In this document: piece after piece, positions 58,016 to 64,000 of the stretch
Position numbering within the stretch: the first letter of the stretch is position 1
Layout: the number at the start of each line of letters is the position of its first letter
The notes under the pieces: model-generated
The model's database searches: none
What the model saw: only the letters and a program-made list of their open reading frames with translations
What the model was told of the DNA's origin: nothing
Assembly (NCBI GenBank): GCA_947561395.2
Contig: OX387185.1
Location: forward strand, 39,752,602 to 39,816,601
DNA: 64,000 nucleotides
Source: Buxus sempervirens
Lineage: Eukaryota; Streptophyta; Magnoliopsida; Buxales; Buxaceae
Direction: 5' to 3'
Made by a program: the position numbers and the translations under genes

Positions 58016-60563
58016 TGTGCGCACCTAAATCTAGATCGCACTCGAGATGCACATGGAGTTCGTGCGTACCTTGGGACTTTCAGAGTCGCCACTGCCTGAG
58101 AAGTGCAGGCAGACACGGGAATAGCCTATCCGAGTCTAAGTCTGGTCTGCGGCTTATTAGAGATCTAGCTAAGTCCTCGGTTACGTCCGGGAAAGTCCGA
58201 AGAAACCCCGGCCCGCCCCGTCGGTCTAACGGGTCTCTCGGGTCTCCCTGGTTTTTGAGTCAGTTTCACCTTTCCTAGACCAGCATGCCACTTTTTGGTC
58301 TTGTGGGACCCTCTGGTGGTGTGGCCCCCTTTTATTTTATTTTATCTTTTTATTTAGATGAAGTGGGTCGGATTCGGGTCTCGTTGAGAGACCCGTGGGT
58401 TGCCAGGATTGGGATTGAGCCCAGCAAGGTTATTGGGTAACCCTTTTTGGTTTTATTATTTATCAATTAAATATGTAAAAGTCTTGGTGGGCTTGGATTA
58501 GGCCCGATAGCCGATATGCTCGTGGCCTTGGGCCCGTTTGTTGGAAATGGCCTGGTATAGGCCAGTCAAAGGTGGGCCACTTAAGTGGGCCCAGGGAGGT
58601 CTTGGTGGGTCCATCTAGGCCCAAGGTCTATCAATGGGCTTAAAATAGCCCAATCAGTCAATCAAGGTCGGGTTAAACTGATTCGGGTCGGTTCAAACTC
58701 ATCTGAGTCAAAAATCTCATTTTTTGTATTTTTTATGAGTTGACCGCACTTACTCTGCAGTTTGGTCTGAACTGCAGATACACTACGATTTAGACCAAAC
58801 CGCATGCTAAGTGCGCTCGTGACCCAACCGCTCTGTGTATGCGGTTTTCATTCGAAATTGCTTTTTTTGCACCATTTTTGGCTAGGAATAGTTTGGTTGG
58901 GCTCCTGGGATCTCCGGCGAACTCTGTTGGAGTTCTCAATGCCTTTGCAAGGACAAAAACACCCTCATTTGTGCTAAATCCTCATTTTTTACCCTTTTTA
59001 GTTGAAGTTCCATCAAGGCTACGAACCTTCTCACCTTATCCTCACTATTGATAACTTGCATGCGTTAGTTTGAAGATAGGAAAGAGGGAAAAGGTGTGGG
59101 GATACAATATATTCCTTGGAGGATAAATCCCTCCATAAAAACGAGTTAAGTGACTTATTTTTTTCTATTTTACTCTCCTCCCATTTAAGTGACTTATTCT
59201 CCTCACCAAAAAGAGCCCAAAAGCCATACACAATAGTAGTTAGTAGAATGAGAAAATAGTAACAAAGTAAACATAAGCTGTTTAAGAAAAACCACCATGT
59301 GTATTAGATTGAAAATCACCAAGAAACCTCTCTTTTGTCATTACCTTGCTTTTTATAGATGATGGTTCTCTGATGATTTCGGCAGCGCTTCCGCACCCCC
59401 GTAGAATTCCAAGAATGGTTTTGAAAAGGGATTCCTCACTTCTGTGTTGAAAGGGATGAAATGGAAAGGGGGATGGTGCAATCCAAGGGTATTTTGGGCT
59501 TTGGTTTTGAGTGGGACAAAGTTTTTGTAGGGGTTGGACATGAAAAAGCTAAAAAAGGAGAGGGACAAAGCTAAAGGGGGCCAACCTCTCTTGAGTGGAA
59601 ATCAAGGAGGGAGAGAGAATGGAGGGGGGTGAAGTGGGAGAGAGCAAAAGGGGGAGAAGAGAAGGGGGGTTTTTTTGTTGTTGGAATGGAATGGGGGATG
59701 GTGCCCCTTTTATAGTTGAAAAAATGACCTAAAAATGAATTTTAATAACCTTTTTTGATTGAATTTTAATTTCATGTTTCATATAACTAAAACTTAAATA
59801 TTTTCATTCTCATCCGTCCAACTCATTAGATTCGTGCATATCATTCTAATGTGGTTGTTATTTTTTTGCTTATTTTAATTTTTAGATTCTTTAAAATTTA
59901 TTATTATTTTATTCTTATGATTTTTTTTTGTCAAAAACACATGTGCATTTTCTATTTTATTTTGATTTAATTTAATTGTTAGATATTTACAAAATATTAT
60001 TATTTTATTCTTAGATTTTTATTTTTTGCCCATCCTTCAATCTTGCCACATGTGCAGATTTTCCGAGATTTTTGACTGCTCATAACTTTCTCATTTGATA
60101 TCCGATTTCAGTAAACTTGGTGGCGTTGGAATCATATTGGAATCTTCTATCTACTGAGCTAGAGTTTGGCAGCAAATTCAGGCTTTTTAGCAAAAGTGCA
60201 AAGTCGCGTCCCGGAACCAGTTTTGCTCATATCTCCTTATCTGAGACTCCGATTCCAGCAAACTCAATTGCGTTGGAGTCGTGTTGATGTGTTCTTTCTG
60301 CTGATGCCAATTGAGCAGCTAATTTGGAGTTTTGCAGAAATCCGATTTCTGCTCTTTCCAGATTTAACCAGCCCATAACTTCTTTATCTGAATTCCGATT
60401 TGAGCAAACTCAGCGGCGTTAGAACCATATCGGAATCCTCTTTCCAATGGTATGAAGTTTTGTTGTCAATTATCCTTGGATCAAAAAGTCAATCTTTGGC
60501 CCCCTCAGGGTTTGACTTTTCATTTTTTTGCGTTTTTAGGGGTGCAAAAATTAAGTGTCTACA
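58016..60563 (-). repeat. 5' LTR of the family B element
   Basis: 2,548 bp, the partner of 47316-49859. It carries the same internal order: TGGCGACTC-like word near the 3' end, near-palindromic ACCG/CGGT region (complement at about 58740-58850) and T-rich start. Visible differences from the other LTR are scattered substitutions and a few short indels (for example at about 59640 and 60520), consistent with moderate age. Confidence 0.92.
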
Positions 60564-60568
60564 CAAAG

Positions 60569-62571
60569 GATTGTAAATTTTGAGAGAGAGGCCTCTTACT
60601 AGAAGGAAGGAGACTCTGCCCATTTGTCTACTTACCTCCATTTCTTGCTTGGCTTGAAGAAGAAGGTTCCTACAAGTATAATCTCTTTAAATTTCTACAA
60701 TGCTTCTTTAGTTTCAACAATTCTCTCTTCTACTCCTTCTTAGGATAGAGCCTTTATGTGATTGTACCCTTATCCTAGATCAAAGTAACTATAACCTGTC
60801 TCTAGACTTAAAAGGTGAAGAAGAGGGCAAGGGGAAAGATCAAGGGAAGGATTATAGATCTAGAACCTATGTTGTTTACATTTAATTAGATATAGAGTGT
60901 TTGATTGTTGGTTTTGTTAATTCCTCTTCATCTTTGGAAAATTTCAATAGATCCAAATCAATCAATGATCTTAGATCTGAATTCCTCCCACATAGATTTA
61001 TTTTGCGGAGATTTTTCATGAATTTTGATGGAAAACATATACACACATTCACTTGCATGTTTTCTTTCAATTCTATGCTCAAATCCTTAGATCAATCGTG
61101 TTCAATATGGTTGATCTGAGGATTAAACCTTAAAATAATATCTCAGGACCCATTGATATGCTTTTAGAAGGAATTGATCCCATGGAGAAGGTCTCATGAC
61201 CTGATCTCCAAAGATCTAAATTCCCATGTTCAATGTGGGTTAGATTTGACTCATGCTTTCAATTCCATGAGATTTGAGCCAAAATTTGCCCTAAATGCTT
61301 TTAGAACATTTTAATTTCATTTTAGAGCTTTTATTTTGATTTAGAGAGATCTGTGCTCAAATATAATAAATTGGTTTTGCTTTTCACTCATTTTCCCTAA
61401 ATCTGGACAGTACCTGAATATGAACTTGTTGAACCCATAATGTCATCATCTGGATAAATTTTTCAGTGATTCCAATTTCATATGAAAGTTATAAGAGTCT
61501 AGTTTAATCCTGTAAATTTTGAATAATTTATATAAAGCCGTTTATTCTCCACATTTGATCAAATTTCCATAGGTCTACAACACTCTGATTGTAGAACCTG
61601 TCACTTCAAATGAGCACCATTGGCTCATTTGAAATACGATTTGTATGATTCTTGTTTCTGAGTCTTTTTTTATGAATCTTCTTTCAAAACAAACTAGCTG
61701 CATGATTTTTAAGGTAATACTGAGTGCTATGTGCTTGATTGACCTTGTACTACTCAATAACATATTACAAGGTCAATCTGTGATGATGTTTAGGTATTTG
61801 TGAGAGCACACAGACCCCATATGAATGAATCTTTGGATAAGATTTATACCATTGGAAAGAGGGCACTTCCTATTTCATACACACCAATTTTTATCAATTT
61901 ATATGGTGTGAATTTTCATGAGTAGACTTGAGAAAGCATGCTAGTCATCACTATCATTGTGATGAAACAACAATTTTAATCAAGCATAACTCCTTCAATT
62001 TTAATTCTTTTTGAATGAAATTTTTGCAGTGTTTTGTACATCAATGGATTTGGTTTCATTAATTTTTGATTTCATATGAGTGAGTTATGATTGATCGATT
62101 GTGCACAACTCAAATAGCTCTTAGTGGCTTGAATGTCAGAATTGATTTAATCTAGTTCTTTTTTATTTTTGCCTTGACTTTTAATTTGATCAAAAAGTCC
62201 TGAAAGTAATAAATCCACGAAGAGAATCCAAATTAATTAGATAACTCTCATGGAGGATCACACATTTCTATGTGTTCCTTTCGCTTTAATTTTGAATAGT
62301 ATATGTATGTGCAAGCAATTATAGCATGGTGAAACTTATGGCAACCACTTCAAGTAAATGAGTGGGGGTGCCTAATACCTTCCCCTACTCATAATCTAAT
62401 CCCCTCACTCAAAATCTGCTGTAGACCACAATTTGAGCTATCTTTAGCTCATTTTTTTACTATTTTTGTACATTTTGGTGACCATCCACTCCAAGACCCC
62501 TTGGATAATGGTGACTCTATGTTTCAATATAAGTCCTATGTAGGATGTCTGATGATTCCCATGGCTCTATA
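60569..62571 (+). mobile_element. Family A LTR (copy 5), right part
   Basis: Continues copy 5 after the family B insertion (the leader GAGAGAGGCCTCTTACTAGA is the counterpart of 47039). It has the CTCTAGACTTAAAAGGTGAA block at 60801, the GC-rich hairpin at 62365 and TGGTGACTC at 62509-62517, and ends about CTCTATA at 62571. No TSD matching the left flank (ATTTC) is visible at the right, so either the element lost its partner by rearrangement or the end is misplaced. Confidence 0.75.
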
Positions 62572-62760
62572 GCTGTACGCCTGACTTTGATTTTGATCGG
62601 TGCAAAAACTAATATTAAGGTAGTTGATTGCGTTTCTGGTTATCTGGTCCTGGGTATGATGTCTGATTTTGGTTGTTTTATGTGGTTAATGGTGGATTTA
62701 GTAGTGTATGGTGTACTGTTATCTTTTGCAAAAGAAATGGCATAGTTATGGCCTTCTACC
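62572..62760. other. Short segment between two opposed LTRs
   Basis: 189 bp of T/G-rich sequence with no recognised content. It may be host DNA or a scrap of retroelement interior. Confidence 0.4.
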
Positions 62761-63762
62761 TGTAGGATCACGGGAATCACTTGGATCCCTCATATCCTAC
62801 ATGGGACTTAAGATAAAATAGGAGTTGACACCATTATGCTATAAGTTGCTTGCACATGCATATCATTCAAAAGAAAAGAAGCAAAGTAAACACAAATGTG
62901 TGATTCACCTCAAGAATAATCCAATTAATTTGGACACTCTTTGAGGCTTTATCACTCTCAGGACTTTATGATTAAATCAAAAAATCAAAGCAAAATGAAA
63001 GAAATTACTGATTAAAACAAATTTTAAAATCTATGCATGGAAAGCTATTTGAGCTGTGTACATTCAAATGATCATAACTCACTCATTTGTAAACCAAATT
63101 GAATGAAACTAGAGCCATTTGAAAGATCATATGATATACTAAACACTTAAAAATTCATTTAAATCCAATCAAAATCAAGAGAGTTGTGCTTGTTCAAAGT
63201 GGCTAATCTGTCACAGTGATAGTGATGACCAACACTACTTCACAAGCCTATTCGTGAGAAACTACTCCATATAAATTCATGAAAATAACTATGTATGAGG
63301 TATGAAATGCCATCTTCCAAATGGCATAGGCTTCAACAAAAAATTCGTTCATATGAAATTTTTGCGCTTTCCCAACTACACCAAAATCATCACAAATTGA
63401 CCTTGTAATCTGCTACTGAACAGTACAAGGATTATCAAGCATACAACATTCAATACTAACTCAAAAATTATGACACTAGTTGGTTTTGAAAATAGACTCA
63501 TCAAGAAAGACTTAGAAAAAGGAATAAAAAAAATCGGAGTTGAAATGGACCTTTGGTACTAATTGAAAAGACAAGGATTGCGATCTATGTGAAACAAAAC
63601 TGTCAAACTTTAATTAAATGTGGAGAATAAACAGATCTAGAAAAAGTTCTCAAAATTCACAAGATTAAACTAGACTTCTATACCTTTCATATGAAACTAG
63701 AATCACTCAAACATTCATCCAGACGACAAAGTAATGAGTGAAACAAGTTGTTGCTCAGGTAC
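62761..63762 (-). mobile_element. Family A LTR (copy 6, minus), truncated
   Basis: Starts TGTAGGATCACGGGAATCAC and follows LTR copy 4 in order: GGAGTTGACACCA (62821, PBS-like complement), CATAACTCACTCATTTG (63072), CTTCACAAGCCTATTCGTGA (63238), ATTGACCTTGTAATCTGCTA (63394). It is interrupted at 63763 by a different LTR. Confidence 0.75.
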
Positions 63763-64000
63763 TGTGTGCACCCGATTTCGGTCGCACGATGAGGCGCATG
63801 CAAAATGATGCGTGCCTTGGGATTTGTTTGGAGTCACCACTGCCTGATGGGGTGTAGGCAGACACCTGGGTGCCTAAGTTCTTCTACTAAGGCTTGGTCT
63901 GCGGCTTGAGATTCTAAATAGGTTCTCGGTTGCGGTCTGGGGAAATCCATAGACACCCCAGTCCACCCCGTCAAGTGACGGGTCCCATAGGTTTCCTAGT
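63763..64000 (-). mobile_element. Family B-related LTR, truncated by the window end
   Basis: TGTGTGCACCCGATTTCGGT, then GGAGTCACCACTGCCTGATG, GTAGGCAGACAC and GGTCTGCGGCTT follow the same order as the family B LTR 3' end at 47316 and 58016. It is the inverse-oriented 3' end of another LTR, inserted into family A copy 6. The remainder lies outside the window. Confidence 0.85.

Larger units (their letters stand above)
47316..60563 (-). mobile_element. Complete Gag-only LTR retrotransposon (family B), Tat/Ogre-like
   Basis: 13,248 bp between perfect TSDs CAAAG (47311-47315 and 60564-60568). Two long LTRs (47316-49859 and 58016-60563) are near-identical apart from scattered substitutions and small indels. 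The orientation is minus: a PBS at 57995-58012, a polypurine tract at 49860-49874 and Gag on the minus strand. Gag resembles Tat/Ogre-clade Ty3/gypsy elements. No protease, reverse transcriptase, RNase H or integrase is recognisable in the internal 8.2 kb, so the element would need a helper. It is inserted inside family A LTR copy 5. Confidence 0.92.

Noticed and set aside
62545..62745. 66-codon hydrophobic open frame between two LTRs
   Set aside because: Overlaps the LTR end; no similarity recognised and composition fits chance translation of T/G-rich DNA.

Overview
The window is plant nuclear DNA, almost certainly from a flowering plant. It is AT-rich and full of nested transposable elements. 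The recognisable host genes are plant-specific: a BASIC PENTACYSTEINE factor, a zinc-finger homeodomain factor, a plant-type ANTH clathrin adaptor, a calmodulin-like gene and a scrap of an L-type lectin receptor kinase. I cannot name the species from sequence alone.

Layout. 1-4.1 kb: the 3' end of a broken lectin receptor kinase (minus strand) abuts a decayed hAT transposase that is split by a solo LTR. 6.3-7.8 kb: an intact BPC transcription factor gene (plus strand) with a likely 5'UTR intron. 8.5-11.5 kb: an old direct duplication of non-coding DNA. 15.3-16.6 kb: an intact single-exon ANTH gene (minus). 17.6-25.7 kb: non-autonomous DNA transposons, several with readable target-site duplications (TSDs), plus a 37-nt poly-G tract. 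27.3-27.9 kb: an intact ZF-HD gene (plus). 29.4-32.4 kb: a 5'-truncated LINE with its own TSD, split by a second solo LTR. 33.4-34.7 kb: a four-exon calmodulin-like gene (minus) broken by two apparent frameshifts. 36.6-43.6 kb: a decayed CACTA transposase carrying two solo LTRs in opposite orientations. 44.2-46 kb: a second LINE, a second CACTA fragment and a truncated LTR. 46-64 kb: an LTR into which a complete 13.2-kb LTR retrotransposon (minus strand, TSD CAAAG) has inserted, followed by two more LTR pieces that run to the end of the window.

Two LTR families dominate. Family A (LTRs about 1.8-2.7 kb, starting TGTAGACACCCC and ending CACA) occurs six times, four of them as solo LTRs. Family B (LTRs about 2.5 kb, starting TGTAGACACC and ending GCGCACA) forms the 13.2-kb element, which carries Gag of Tat/Ogre-like appearance, a tRNA-Arg-like primer binding site and a polypurine tract, but no recognisable protease, reverse transcriptase or integrase. 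LTRs of both families carry a primer-binding-site-like TGGCGACTC word about 60-80 bp inside the LTR 3' end, and most of them have arrays of ACCG...CGGT near-palindromes upstream of the TATA box. The host genes look independent of one another; there is no operon or cluster logic.
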